This document shows, piece after piece, positions 37,964 to 52,800 of a stretch of DNA of 64,000 nt. The position numbers and the translations under genes are program-made. The notes below the pieces were generated by a model that worked only from the letters and a program-made list of their open reading frames with translations, had not been told where the DNA came from and ran no database searches. Source of the DNA: Elysia crispata (Eukaryota; Mollusca; Gastropoda; Plakobranchidae). Within the stretch, counting starts at the first letter, position 1. Each line of letters starts with the position of its first letter. Location of the stretch: NCBI GenBank assembly GCA_033675545.1, contig JAWDGP010005126.1, positions 1 to 64,000 on the forward strand, written 5' to 3'.

Positions 37964-40272
37964 GGATCCTCTAGCATCCTTTATCTCAAGGACTTCTCTT
38001 TTTAGCTGATGCAGTTGAATTTCATTCTTTGTTTCACTTATATTGTTAAATATATGTTTTTCAGTATGTTCTGATTGTTGATTTTATGACTACTTCTTTT
38101 AGTCGTTATTGTTGATGCCATTCTTTGTAGATATTTTAAGAATTATATTTTATTTTTAACTATTATTTTTTGTTGAAGGTGTTTTATTTTTTTTTTTTAT
38201 GTTTTGTTCAAATGCAAGAGAGGGGGATATAGAGATAGAAATATATAGATATATGGTAAAAATAGAAATATACAGATAGATGGAATTACAAAGAAAAATA
38301 AATTTTATATATTGAAAGAAAGAAAGAAAGACGCAGAGATAAAAACAGATAGATAAACCTAAACAGACCACACACAGAGAGACAGAGGTAGAGGCATTAT
38401 TTGACCATGTCTAATACATTTATATTTGATTATTTTGTGATTAAGACCGTTGTGCAAAATGCAATTGCAAAAAAAAAAAAAAAAAGATATGAATACTTGA
38501 TTTTTGGGTTATATTTCGTTTGTCCTATTTAAACTGTAATGCAAGTCCCTGATGCTAGCCGAAAACATGTCGTCGCGTTTCAAGTTTTATTAATTTGTTG
38601 TTGAATAATCACCTGCGTCTGTGTCTGCATTTGAACAAAGTTTTATGCTTGTTTCTCTCAACCATTAAATCTATTACCCATATCCTTCCCCTCCCCCACC
38701 CCTTTTTCGAGCAGGTAGAAAAACAATTCTCTCACATGCTCTATTCAGATCGTCACGTTGCAGAGCTCATGTCATAGAAACTTCCACTTCGCTTACAAAC
38801 TCCACTTTCTCTGTACTTCCAGTTGCACATCCTGCTAAAGATTATTCTCATGCTATGCAGACATTCCCTCTTTAGAAAGGAAATATGATTGCTGAAAGAT
38901 ATCAAATACAGTACTAGAAATACTAGATGAAGTCAATCGAATTTATAAATAAACATTCAGAAAAGGCTCGCTTAAAAATTGTTATATACCTTCGCGCCAA
39001 GAACCTACACTACTCACAAAAGCACACATTCTTCGTTTTTTCCGCGTAACTATTTCAAAGTCTTAGTCTTCATGTTGTGTGAAATGGAAAGGTTTGTAAT
39101 ATACTCTGTGCTAATTTCACTTCAATATTTAATTATATCTGTCATGCATGACAAGCCGAGTAGCTACTTGAAAAACATCCTCTCTCTCTGCCTTCTCTTC
39201 TTCTCCTCTTCCTTTGCCTTCTCATTAGAATTGCATAAGGGACAGAGAACTTGCGGCAATAGAATGTATTACACTAAGACTTGGCGACTTATGGTCTCGC
39301 CTTCCACGACTCATGTTTCAGCCATTACTTTTTAAACACACACACTCTCTCTCTCTCTCTCTCCATCTTCTTCCCTCTCCCCTGAACACTCAATGTTTCT
39401 TTTCCTTTCAGTATATATCGGGTTTTTCGATATAATTCACAAAAAGTTTATTTAAAAAAAGATAAAAATGAAACAGGTCAGCCTTGTATGCTCATTCAAC
39501 CGTTTCAGTTGTACCAGACATTTCTACATCTCTGACCTATGTTATATAAAGCCAGTTGCAATCACGTTGCAATGGTTAAAGAAGGCGGCAAATGGAGGAT
39601 TTCTTTTGTTTATTGGTATTGAATTAAATCCCTTATTAAATCTTCTCTTGCTGAGAGCCACGTGGTTTGCAGGGTTTCCTTTAGATGAGTAAAAGTATTA
39701 TTCACGCAAATTATCATAAATAGTGAACGCCAATATGGCATTTTGTCATTATCTATAAACCTTTTTTTATATAAACGAAGGGTGATAGATTATAGATTAT
39801 TACCGACAATTAAATAAGTCATTGGTCAATTTGATTTACTGACATGATGTATACTTGAACAAACTAAAAGCGAAGTTAAACAAACCCAAGTAATAATTTA
39901 AGTTGATTTTCGAATGCATGACATTACAGAAATAGTTATATGTATGTATATATATATATAAAATGATTTGAAATGGAACTAACATGTTGAATGAAAGTGC
40001 TCAACAATAAGGAGCAGGATTAATATTTTTTCATACATAATACACACATTTAGATCTTTCATAAAAAATTTGCTTTCATCCCAGGTTTTATAATAATTTT
40101 CGGTCCAGTGAATTCCTAGCCTTGTCTTGCTACCATGCGGCAACTGGCAGACATAGCCGAGCCGAAAAAAGGAAAAGAAATAGATCATTTTTTTCTCGAT
40201 AAACCTAATATGAGACTTGGGTATTTTCTTCGATTTTATAGTTTATAGTACCAAGAATATGTCCTAAATAAT
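37391..40272. repeat. Diverged duplicate pair (37391-37600 and 40081-40272)
   Basis: Shared order: TTTT-ATCATAAT, GCTACCATACGGCAACTTGC / GCTACCATGCGGCAACTGGC, AGCCACGCC / AGCCGAGCC, AAGAATATGT--TAAAT. Similarity seems to extend to about 37760 / 40410. Source element unknown. Confidence 0.65.
37775..37965. repeat. (CT)n microsatellite, two blocks
   Basis: Blocks around 37787-37812 and 37898-37965. Confidence 0.95.
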
Positions 40273-40555
40273 TCGAAAACAGGATGTCAAGAAAAGAAAT
40301 CATATTATTCTAGATGGGCTGCCGTCATTGTAGGCCTTGCCTTGTTTTTCTCTTTTGTTACGACCTTTATCTTTCCATTATTGTTTTTAGTGTGTCTTAT
40401 TGGGTAAAAGTGTCAATGGACTAACTCTCTCTCTTTCTCTCTCTTTCTCTAAATTGAAAAGCAAAAACACCACACTTTGAGGACAACTTGGTAATTATAA
40501 AGGATTAAAAAAGGACGCGTGTGTGTCTGTAAATAGTGTGAAACAAGGTTTAAAA

Positions 40556-40796
40556 CGAGAGAGGCGCACAACTTTATAACTACTGGACTAAAAAAGAAAC
40601 AACACAAGTATAGATTTAACATAATAAACCTTTCGCTTTTATTGTAGCTTCATCAGATTATGTGTAGAAGAAAATGACTTTAACAAGTTATACAAAACAT
40701 TGCGAGAGCTGAGCTCAGACGGACAAATGATTGGTTGGGGGAGGGGCAGTGCGCAGAATGCTTCAAGGTTCAGTGCAATGGCTAGGGATGGTGATA
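40556..40796 (+). mobile_element. Penelope-type end unit, solo copy
   Basis: About 240 bp matching the reverse complement of 43326-43562 (shared AAAGAAACAACACAAGTATA, TAACAAGTTATACAAAACAT, CAATGGCTAGGGATGGTGAT). The sequence beyond differs from the RT-bearing copy. Confidence 0.8.
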
Positions 40797-41256
40797 AAAG
40801 AGGGCGTGACCTCGTTGATATGAGGGTAAGATAAGGCTGGAGCGCGTGTTTGGAATAAAATAATAGAGCTGGTTTGTATCTGTAGAGAAATCAAAATTCA
40901 GAAAGGGGAACAGGTTTTTCTTTGGTTTTACACCTGATTCGAACGGGGATGCGCGGGTAGAAGAATGATGCGTGAGAAGGCGAGATGTAGAGGGTCTCTA
41001 ATAAATAGGTGGAAATATAGACGGGGATGGCGATTCAAAGATCTTATAAATATCTAAATTCTCATTAATTGAAAGAAATATAACTAACAAACATGATAAA
41101 ATTATGCGCATATGTATACAGCAGCTTAGATGATTATGTTGTTAATTGCTCTCTCATTCTGTGTTTCACTCTCCCTTTATCTATCTTTCTTAACGCCATT
41201 TTTTCCTTTGCAGTGCCTCATAATGTCCTATTAGTTACAGCCAAACCCTAATTTTC

Positions 41257-41366
<110 letters not shown>

Positions 41367-41698
41367 TAGCTTTTCGTGGTGCTAGTTCAACAGTGCCTCT
41401 AATTGACTAACACTAATCATAGTATATTATTAATGGTGATAACAATACATTTATAGGTTGTAGGGATAGTAATTACAAAAACTGTTCTTTCAATAGAATA
41501 AACATGTACTGATGTAGATTATTAGTGCCCTAGGTTGGTAAAGTAAGATTATTGTGGTACCACTAAACAGTAGTGTAATAAATGAATGATATACACGTGA
41601 ATATGGATGATCAATATAATAAGTACATATATCGTGGATACTTATGCGTTGTATATTTGTCTTTCTTTCTCCCATTTTCTATTTATCTCTAAGTCTAA

Positions 41699-41699
<1 letters not shown>

Positions 41700-41733
<34 letters not shown>

Positions 41734-41965
41734 CTCTCTTGCTTGTTTTATGTTAACGTTTAACAGTGAATCGCTCTTTATCCCCTAAAGACTCTCACTC
41801 TCTTAAAGTGTTTAGGACTCTCTCTCTCTTTTCTCTCTCTCTCTATCTATCTATCTATCTCTGTCTCTCCTTCTTTCGTGTTCTTTATCTTTTCCGTTAC
41901 ATGTATTTGTTTTTCTGTCTGTCAATATCTATCTCTCCTCATTCTCCTCACCTCCATCTTCCCTC

Positions 41966-42013
<48 letters not shown>

Positions 42014-42060
42014 CCTCTCCTCTCTCCTCTCTCTCTCTTCTTTTCTCTTTCTTTCTTTAT
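41700..42060. repeat. CT/CTAT-rich simple repeat region
   Basis: Pyrimidine-rich, with (CT)n at 41966-42010. Abuts the Penelope remnant. Confidence 0.9.
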
Positions 42061-42136
42061 GTCTCTCTTGTTCTCTCTTCTGTACTATAACTATTTTTTT
42101 TATAAATCCAAGGTGGCACCCCGTCGGCCTGGGAAG

Positions 42137-43562
42137 TTAGGTGTGTTTAAGGATTTGTGTGATTGGAAACGTTGATTGGTCGTTGATGTTGTGGTTCTGT
42201 AATATGTGAATCCAAAATGCTTCTTTGTTTTGTAGGCCTATCATGTCTGCTGTGGGTAAATTATCTATCGGTGTGATTTTTGCGTGGCTGATGGTGTGCC
42301 TGGGAAGGTTGAAGTGTTTGGCAACAGCGTCGCCTCTATCGTTATTAATGTTGAATCTGTGTGTGTTGAACCGTTTTCGTAGTGTTTGTGATGTTAGCCC
42401 TACACATTTTTTACTGCATAGGTTACATGTTATGAGATAGATGGCGTTGTGCGAGTGGCAAGAGAGGCTATGTGGAATGCTGTATGATTTACGGGTGATT
42501 GTGGAGGTGAATGTAGTCGATTATGTGATGAGTGTACATGTCATGCATCTGGGGATGTTGCATGGTCTGCTGCCTACTGTGTCTCGTCTTGACGCGGATG
42601 ATTGCACTAATGAGTCACGTAGGTTTTTGGGTCTGTGTAAAGCTGTCTTGGGGAGGGTCGGGATGGCTTTTTTGTTTCGATCTGAAGTTTGGAGAATGGG
42701 GAATTTTTTTTTGAAGACAGATTGGATGTTTCGTAGGGTTGTGTTGTACGTTAACACTAAAGGAAATCTCTGGCTCTCTGTAAGGGATCTATCCTTTCTC
42801 TGTAGGGTTTTTGATCTGGGTGCTTCTAGGGCTTTGCTAATGGCAGCTTGAATATGTTTGTGGGGAAACCGCGTTTATTGAGGTGGTGTTTAAGATCGTT
42901 GAGTTTACGGGTGAGAGCAGCTTCTGAGGAACATATTCTGACTAGTCTAAATGCGAGACTGTATGAGATGCTACGCCTAGTGTGTTGTGGGTGGCATGAG
43001 GGCTAATGCAGGTAGTTGAACGTGTCTGTGGGTTTAGAGTAAAGGTCAGTGTGGATATAGTTGCCTAGTAGAGTGACCATGACGTCAAGGAATGGAACGT
43101 GGATGGGCGAAATGTTGCTGGTGAATTTGATTGTAGGGTGAAATGTATTGGCATGTTGGATGAATGCTTTTAGTTTGGCACGGCCATTGGTCCAAATAAG
43201 GAAGATGCCATCTATGTATCTTAGCCAGACAAGTGGTTTGTCTGGTAAAAAACCCATAAGTCTCCTATTTATGGCCCCCATGAAGATGTTGGCGTACGTA
43301 GGGGCCATAAATGCCATCACCATCCCTAGCCATTGCACTGGACCTTGAAGCATTCTGCGCACTGCCCCTCCTCCAGCCAATCATTTGTCCCGTCTGAGCC
43401 CAGCTCTCCCAATGTTTTGTATAACTTGTTAAAGTCATTTTCTTCTACATACAATCTGTTGAAGCCACAATTAAGGCGAAATGTTTATATGTTAAATCTA
43501 TACTTGTGTTGTTTCTTTTTTAAGTCTCGTAGTTATACAGTTGTGTGCCTGTCTCTTTTTTA
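42137..43562 (-). mobile_element. Penelope-like element remnant (RT + GIY-YIG endonuclease)
   Basis: Minus strand. 43003-43350 encodes RT motifs (FMAPTYANIFMG, FLPDKPLVWLRY, HPTIKFTSN, PFLDVMV, TDLYSKPTDTFNYLH) typical of Penelope-like elements. 42521-42757 carries the linker region (AIPTLPKTALHRPKNLRDSL, GSRPCNIPRCMTC). 42137-42480 reads as the GIY-YIG endonuclease (AIYLITCNLC, LRKRFNTHR, AVAKHFNLPRHTISH). The 5' side, 43326-43562, is a repeat unit also found alone at 16.6 and 40.6 kb. Broken by several changes and lacking the N-terminal RT half; an old copy. Confidence 0.85.
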
Positions 43563-44929
43563 GACCCCTTTCTCTCTCTCTCTCTCTCTCTCTCTGTGCC
43601 CGTCTCTCTCCCTGTTAATATTTCTCTTTTATCGTATACCTAAAACATCATTAGGAACCCATGATGTAGAACACTACTGGCCGGATGGTTTGAACACGAT
43701 GAAGCACTGTTCCTGTGCTCACTTATCTTGATTGTAAATAAATAATGTTGACGTAACTAACACAGAGACATAAACCTTGTAGATAAAATATACATTTTAC
43801 AGTATGCTAATTGGTCATTTGATTAGATCTGATTACATATAAAAATATAAGTTCCTCTAAAAGAACAAGTGCGCATCATAATAAACACTTATAAGTTTAT
43901 ATTACTCTAGATCAAGTTAACTCAAAGGTAAACACTGAATTTTGCGAAAAATTTTTGATAAATCGCCTAAAACTTTGAAAAAATCCAATGTTCGAATACA
44001 TCAGTAAATCTGTGTAGTTTATTTATATTGTCATATCTTAACATTCGAGTTTTCGATCCTAAACATAATTCTCATATCTATAGAGCATCTTTCTGTATTG
44101 CTATGTTTTCTTACCTTTTAATAGGAATTCGGTAGAAAGCGGTTATTTAGTGTTACATGCATGCGTTCACAGTTCAACAGCATCGGATACTCGAAAATCT
44201 TGTAGTAGTGCAAATTGAAAGAAGAGAGGCATAACTTTAGTGTAAGATGTTTCAGTGTGGTTAAAATTTATTATTATTCCTCATAACATCATAGCGCCAT
44301 TTTTTTTATTCACCATCTTTCTTGTACACATGTTCGGGACTTTTCTTATTTTTTTTACCCGTTTCAACATGACACTTAAAAAAAACCTAAAAAAATAACA
44401 AAAAAAAAAAAGAAAGAAAAGAAAGATTGTCGGAAATTCATTCTACAACTATAAATGTAATCTACAAACGTTTTTTTTTTTTTTTCTCATTTCGATCAAA
44501 TCTTGTGAATTACAGAAACCAATAAAAATAATTAAAAATTAAAAATCATGAAATCTTTAAACAATACCAATGTAATAATTCATTAACCATATCAAAGACT
44601 TCACTTCATCAAGCGAAAACTAAACGGACATTACAAATGTGGAGACGTGCAATGAGAGACCATCGTTATGTCTCTTATAATGTCATTGGTTCTTCATTTA
44701 CCGATTATTTCACTTTCTCTCTTCAGATTCTTTATTTCTAACTTTCTGTGGCTTTCCATAGCTTTACTATAATTTTCTTCCTTGCATATTTTACATCTTA
44801 TTATTAGTCTGAAAATCGTTAACTCCCTCACTGTCGTTCTCCAAACATCTTTATGGAAATTTGTTTGTTTTTACCTCTATCATTCTCCCTATCTTACTTG
44901 GTTTCTACTACTCACTTCATTCATAGCCC
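43563..44929. other. Intergenic
   Basis: A CT tract at 43570-43597, poly-A/T runs near 44400 and 44470, otherwise AT-rich without recognisable features. Confidence 0.55.
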
Positions 44930-44931
44930 TT

Positions 44932-45393
44932 GCCACTCGAGCAGTTTAGACTCAATAAGGGCGACTGCTTTATCCACAACCACACTAAGAAACCCTCTCT
45001 CTACTCTCCCTCCACCTCCCCCAGTCACTCGACCAGTTTAGAGTCAATAAGGACGGCTGCTTCACTCATAATCACACAGAGAATAAAATCTCTCTACTCT
45101 CCCTCCATAACCCCCCCCCCCCCAGTCACTCGACCAGTTTAGAGTCAATAAGGACGGCTGCTTCACTAAGAATCACACAGAGAATAAAATCTCTCTACTC
45201 TCCCTCCATAACCCCCCCCCCCAGTCACTGGACCAGTTTAGAGTCAATGAGGACGGCTGCTTCACTAAGAATCACACAGAGAATAAAATCTCTCTACTCT
45301 CCCTCCATAACCCCCCCCCCCCAGTCACTGGACCAGTTTAGAGTCAATGAGGACGGCTGCTTCACTCAGAATCACACAGAGAATCAAATCACT
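44932..45393. repeat. 100-bp minisatellite, about 4.7 copies
   Basis: Unit from CAGTCACTCGACCAGTTTAG through GGACGGCTGCTTCACT and CTCTACTCTCCCTCCATAAC to a C-run. Starts near 44932, 45021, 45122, 45222, 45322. The array ends a few bases from the stop codon of gene C, so it probably lies in its 3' UTR. Confidence 0.93.
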
Positions 45394-45398
45394 CTAAT

Positions 45399-47362
<1,964 letters not shown>

Positions 47363-47373
<11 letters not shown>

Positions 47374-47431
47374 CTTTAGCCGAGGTTCCTGCTTGTCTTG
47401 AGGGGATTAAATTTACTTAGGAACTTGAGCG
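47363..47431 (-). CDS. Gene C first coding exon (5' UTR + 11 coding nt)
   Basis: A T-rich tract and acceptor TTTTCCATAG precede 58 nt of leader, then ATGGCAACAAG and donor GTAAAT. Only 47363-47373 is coding. Confidence 0.55.
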
Positions 47432-48220
47432 CTATGGAAAATTAAAAAAAAAATAATAAGTAAAAAAATATTATCGACTTTGTATTTCATTATATAGTTT
47501 TTAATGAAAGATACATTTAGTTATTTTCTTTCTGTTCTTTTTCCTAGGGCATTTTGAATTTTAAAAAAAGGATATAAGTATTCAAACATAAAAAATTGAA
47601 CTAATTTATTAAGAACCAAAAATATTTTAAATCGATGAACTTTTAGGCTGCTTGAAAATTATATTGAAAGCATCACACCTCTTTCTTGTCATTCTAACCC
47701 GGAAAGTTGTTTCTGGCATTGTGGTCTCCTTGAGTGATTATTACCAACTAAATTTATTCCATAATGAACACACAAAAAGGAAAAAAAACGCATGCAACGT
47801 CTTTTATTCTACGTGTTTTAAACACGAATAAAAAGAGCTAGAGAGAAAATAGAGAGAGAGAGGAGAGACAGAGAGAGAGGGGAGGGGGAGAGAGACATAC
47901 AGACAGATAGACAGACAGAAAATAGAGAGAGGGACAGAGAGCGAAAAGAAAAGATGAGCAAAACTTAAATATCAACAAAAACATTACTTTGAGGTCAAGA
48001 AATTTAAAGTCTATCGTTAACAGATCATAATAGTCAAAATACATATTGGGAGAAGATCCTGAATAAAATTATTGAAATAAATCTGAAATTGAGGCTTACA
48101 CTTAATGAGGCCTACACTTCCTCTCCTACATAATATCAATTTCCTTTTCAATTCACTGCTAATGAGCAAAGTGTTGGTCTAAGTTTTAACAATTAATATA
48201 ATAAAATTGTGTACACTCAC
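47432..48220 (-). other. Probable gene C upstream intron
   Basis: AT-rich, with a GA/ACAG tract at 47840-47945. Nothing else seen. Confidence 0.45.
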
Positions 48221-48325
48221 CTGTCACGATAGTGTCCAGTGACTGCTAATGAGCAAAGTGTTGGTCTAAGTTTAAGCAATATAATAAAATTGTGTACACT
48301 CACCTGTCACGATAGTGTCCAGTGA
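48155..48325. repeat. 84-87-bp tandem duplication (2 copies) carrying a splice donor
   Basis: Copies at 48155-48241 and 48242-48325. Each runs from CTGCTAATGAGC to CCAGTGAC and differs mainly by a small indel in the T/A-rich middle. Confidence 0.85.
48221..48325 (-). other. Probable upstream 5' UTR exon end of gene C, with duplicated donor
   Basis: On the minus strand the sequence GTGACAG followed by the strong donor GTGAGT occurs twice, with exon ends at 48221 and 48304, inside an 84-87-bp tandem duplication. The position suits a non-coding first exon of gene C. The exon start is not defined and the link to gene C is inferred. Confidence 0.4.
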
Positions 48326-49095
48326 CTACCTTTTCTCGGGTAGTTTTATCTATGATATCCGCCCTCCAGTACTTTGCCCAGCCAGCACAAAAAAACAATA
48401 GGAAGAGCTGGGACGGAACTGTGGCCTGTTTTCTAATCCGCATCACACATGATCACAGTGTTATCTGTAACTGGTTTACTGCTTCTACCACTAGATCTAG
48501 TTGGCTGGCGAGAGAACGATATATATATATTTATACTTTCGCTACTACTAGTACTTATGTACTACTCCCCCCAGCCTATGCAATAGATTACTACCCACAT
48601 TATTTCTATCTTTTCCTTCCGTTGTCTTTTATAGGTTTTTGTCTTTTCCAGTCTCTATTTTTCTATTTCTCTTTTAATTCTATCTTTCTCTGCAGTTTCT
48701 AGTTGCAAAAGCAACGTTTGCTGTCCAGCATACATATCGGCACATTTGCCCTATCTGAGCACTGTAAAGTGACGTGATGAATACTCGTGTTTATTTTTAA
48801 CCTCCTATTTCCCCGGTAGGTCAAGGAATCGGTTGTTACGTGTTTTCCTGAAAAAACTAAAATTATTCGTAGGGAAAAACCACCGATCAGGATTCGCTTA
48901 TCTGTTAAATTAATGTTTTTCATTATCTTGGAACGAGATATATACATAGATACCTCATTTGTATTTGCCTAAAGTAACGTTATTAGTAGTGCGTATTTCA
49001 TGTGTGAGTTTTTGGTTTCGTTTATAACAACAATATCAACACTCTAATCCATCAGAAGTACTTTGGTTGGATGTTTCTATGAATCAACCAAAATA
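48326..49095. promoter_or_regulatory. Possible shared upstream region of genes C (minus) and B (plus)
   Basis: 770 bp between the inferred 5' exon of gene C and the start of gene B, which are transcribed away from each other. No clear TATA box or initiator; promoter role is inferred from position. Confidence 0.35.
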
Positions 49096-49106
49096 ATGGC
49101 TCTAGG
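49096..49106 (+). CDS. Gene B exon 1 (11-nt start exon, encodes MAL + split Gly)
   Basis: ATGGCTCTAGG followed by GTAAGT, with A at -3 and G at +4 around the start. Joined to exon 2 it gives MALG then MSES. It matches gene A exon 1 in length, phase and 9 of 11 bases. The intron to exon 2 is 4.5 kb. Confidence 0.72.
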
Positions 49107-49771
49107 GTAAGTATAGACTCTAAATCTAGAATAACTTTAGATTTGTATTCAACATAAGCGTCCGCTCTGCATTAAGGTTTTCATTTTATATTTAGCTGCG
49201 GCGTGTAAACATATTGGTTTAACTTAGAGGACTTTCATTGTCAGATCTAGAAATCTAGGAGTGCCGTCGCCTACTCTCAAACACGCCTACTTCTCGCACA
49301 TCTGCGTGGTTTAAATTTTAGGGCAGCTGTCAAGATTTAGTGATCGTTTGTGGTGCCCAGACGTTACACACGTGTCAAGTAACCTTTGGTCTTTGTTTTC
49401 CGACCAGCACAGGGATTCGACTTTTGTTTCATGTTTACATCATGGATTTTCAACTTGACTCGAGAGGTAAGTGAATGGTGTCCGCCATTTTCAATTTTAA
49501 CTAACGAAAGTTGTGGGTGATCCTAAGGCTATAGAACTATGTGTATTCGGCCAAATATAGCTGTAATACTCTAGATAGGTCAGGAAACCAGTCTATTTAA
49601 GAAATCTACAGATATAGCCCTGTGTGTGCAGATTAAGTGGTCCAATTTGACTGTTCGAGAAGGGGGATCAGATTTTTTAGTGGAGTGTCAGCTTTCGCAC
49701 AGCACCAGCTGACACTCGCAAAAGGTCTGTTTAGCATTATAAAATGATATTTTATGATTTGTAATTATTTA

Positions 49772-49850
<79 letters not shown>

Positions 49851-52800
49851 TGAGCGATTCAAACTATTTTGCCCCTCTTACAAATACCATCTTACCTCCT
49901 TGTACATGTACTAAATGTATGAATGTGACTACTTCTGCAGTTCCTTGTCGGAATTTCGTCAAAACCATGTCCACAAAAAGAGAAGAGAATAAGGAAAGTA
50001 AGAGGAAGAGTAAGAGGAGAAAAAACAAAAACAAGAAAAAAAAAAGAACGATAAGGAAAGAAGACGAGATAGACAAAATAAAAATAAAAAGCACTGAAGA
50101 AAAAAGATAACAAGGATTAAAGCGGAAAAAAGCATGTTGACAAAGACAACACTAGTGACAATCTTATTTGACATCTTCCAAATGTGTTGAGGACCTTGAC
50201 ATAGACATTGCTAACGTTGATGACAATGTGTGCGTTGTGTATGCTGGTCAGCAAGATGATCTTATTGATTGGATTGGATGTGATCGATGTTTGAAATGGT
50301 ACCATACTACTGGAGGATGAAAGTTTATGAGAGGAGAGCATGAATAAGATTTAAAAAAAAGAATGACATTACTGTGGCCTCTGTAAAAATTAATCAGGCC
50401 ATGAATTTTTTTCCACCCACCTCAGAAATACAAAGAAATGCATACATGTAATTATTCACCTCTAGTGTGTAGGCCTACAGACTAAAATTTATTCTTTCAT
50501 AATTATGTGTTAACCATTTGACCAACTTACCTCTGTCTTATAAATGCAATGTAATAAAAATGATAAATCTTTCATAACTGCAGTGTGTTACTCAAGCTTA
50601 TTCAAACAGTGTGTGGCTGTTATTGTTGTCAATGTAAATAAGCGAGATTAGGCATTCTATGTAAACTATAATTAATTCTGGTGTAAATTGTGCTACATGA
50701 GGCAAAAAGATATGAAATAAAAAATAGACCATTCACGGTATTTTCCGAGACTGTGCGCTTGCTGGAGCACACGTTGCGCGACTGTAGGCTCTGCCCATCT
50801 ATATCTTAACGTGCGAGAGTGGGCGTTCACGAGGTGACTGCACGAAAGCTAGTTGTGTGCAGCAGTGAATCAACTTATTGGTTTAGTTACACCGCATTTC
50901 GCTCAAGGAAAGATAACTCACAATATAGTATCAAAAGAATGTCGGGCAAATAACAAGAGGCTAAGTTACAAGAGTGACTTGTTTTCCTTATCCTTAATGT
51001 GCGAGAGCTAGTGGCGGCACTCGATCCAGTACGAAGTAGAATATAGTTTTCTAAATATTTAGATCTAGCTCTAGATCTAGATGTGCATTTCCATGGCCAA
51101 GCCATGTGTTCCCATTGGATAAAGCATGGATCTAGATTAAGATTTAGGCCATGTATATGAGATCTCTAGGTATGGATAAAGTAAACTTCTATATTCTCTC
51201 ATTAATCTATGACGTACAAAGCCTTATATTTTATACAAACTTTTTGATCAACTTGCACACAAATTAAAGGGAATTCCCAACAATATGAGTATACATCAGA
51301 TCATTTTGAGAAAACCATAATTTAAAAAAGTAAATTTTGAACGTCTTTATAATGGTTTTTAAATGTTTTAAATATTTTTTTAATCTCACCAGTTGTCCAT
51401 TTATTATCTTTTGTTCATTTTGTGTTACATCAAACTTGGACGGATGAAGAAAATATGCATACACAAGTGCGAGCATGAAGGCATGAAAAAAAATTACTTA
51501 GTTTATAAATGTTGTGAACATATTCTCGTTATTTTGCTGCAATGTCCTTTTACTTAGCTTAATTGGGTCAATAGCTTGTTAGGCCTGCTATTTAGATAAT
51601 TATAATTATCATCTCTTTGTTGACGTCAAGTCAGGAAAAAAATAAGCCTGTGGATGTAACGCTGTATGTCTCATCACCCAGGTATAAACAGGTAGATCCG
51701 CATACGACAGACCATGATTGAATAGTTAACCCATTTCTTTATTGTTTTTTTTTTTCTTTTTAACCCTAGTCCTGCACACCCATTATATTTAAGCTTTGCC
51801 CTGACGCTAACCGTGACTGCTCCCCCCACCCCTTTATTCATTCCCCCCCCCCCCTCATACCTTTATCCGGTTTGTTTTTTTTAACGAAGTGACTATATAG
51901 AGTGTCACTCTACATAGACTGATAGAGCTGTGCACACTATTCAGAGTAACAGCTGAGCTCTTCTGTGACAGAAACAAAAGACTACGAGACAAAGACCAGT
52001 TTTGCGCCACTCAGCGCCAGCCTCAGCCTGCCACTGCCAGTAGCCTACTATCCATACGAATGCACATCCAGCGAGAGTAGATTTAGATCAAGAGCTAACG
52101 TTGCCATCTTAAAAGCTATTTCAAAAGTAAAAAGAGTAGATTCGAATAAATTTAGATTACCGTAGCTGAAAGTAAAGTTAAATGGAGCGTTTTGCCGTTG
52201 GGTCGTTTTTTGCCACTCTAGACAGCTTTGAACTACAGTTTAAATCGTACCAAAAAGAACAAGGGTTCTAATACTAAAGTAATATCATCCTCAAGGTGTA
52301 TAAAAGCCAAGAAACACTATTTTCCTTGATTTTGCCTCGACTAGACCTTCTTTAGTATGTTTATAAGAAACTATATGTACATGTAAAATATTACAGCAGT
52401 AATTAATATTCCACCATTAACCATGTAGCATATTATGAACATAATCAATAAACATAGACTGTGAAACCATATTCACTTTTAATATTTTTTTTTTTATTAT
52501 TTCTGTCTGGTCATGCTTGCTTGCTTTAAAAGTGGTTGCGGAATATTTAAACCAAACTTTAACATATCATTTCTTACTTGATTTCACGTTTAAAGTTACA
52601 AAAGTCTTTACTTTTCAACAAAGCAGTTGCTAAACAAAATGATACACTTCACTTGAATGGTTAAAACAGCTAAAGTTGGTTCATGGTATCTTAAGATTTG
52701 ATACTTGGAAACTGATTCATTGGCTTTTCTCATCAACATAGTGATATCAAGGGCAATAACCCATGTTTTGAGTATTAAAAATCTCAGACTGTGACATCCT

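Noticed and set aside
42225-42851. Plus-strand frames of 71 and 136 codons
   Set aside because: Shadows of the Penelope-like remnant, which reads on the minus strand.
49442-49466. Alternative first exon ATGGATTTTCAACTTGACTC... with GTAAGT donor
   Set aside because: Joined to gene B exon 2 it reaches a stop at once; it could only act as untranslated leader. The 49096 start fits phase and paralog better.
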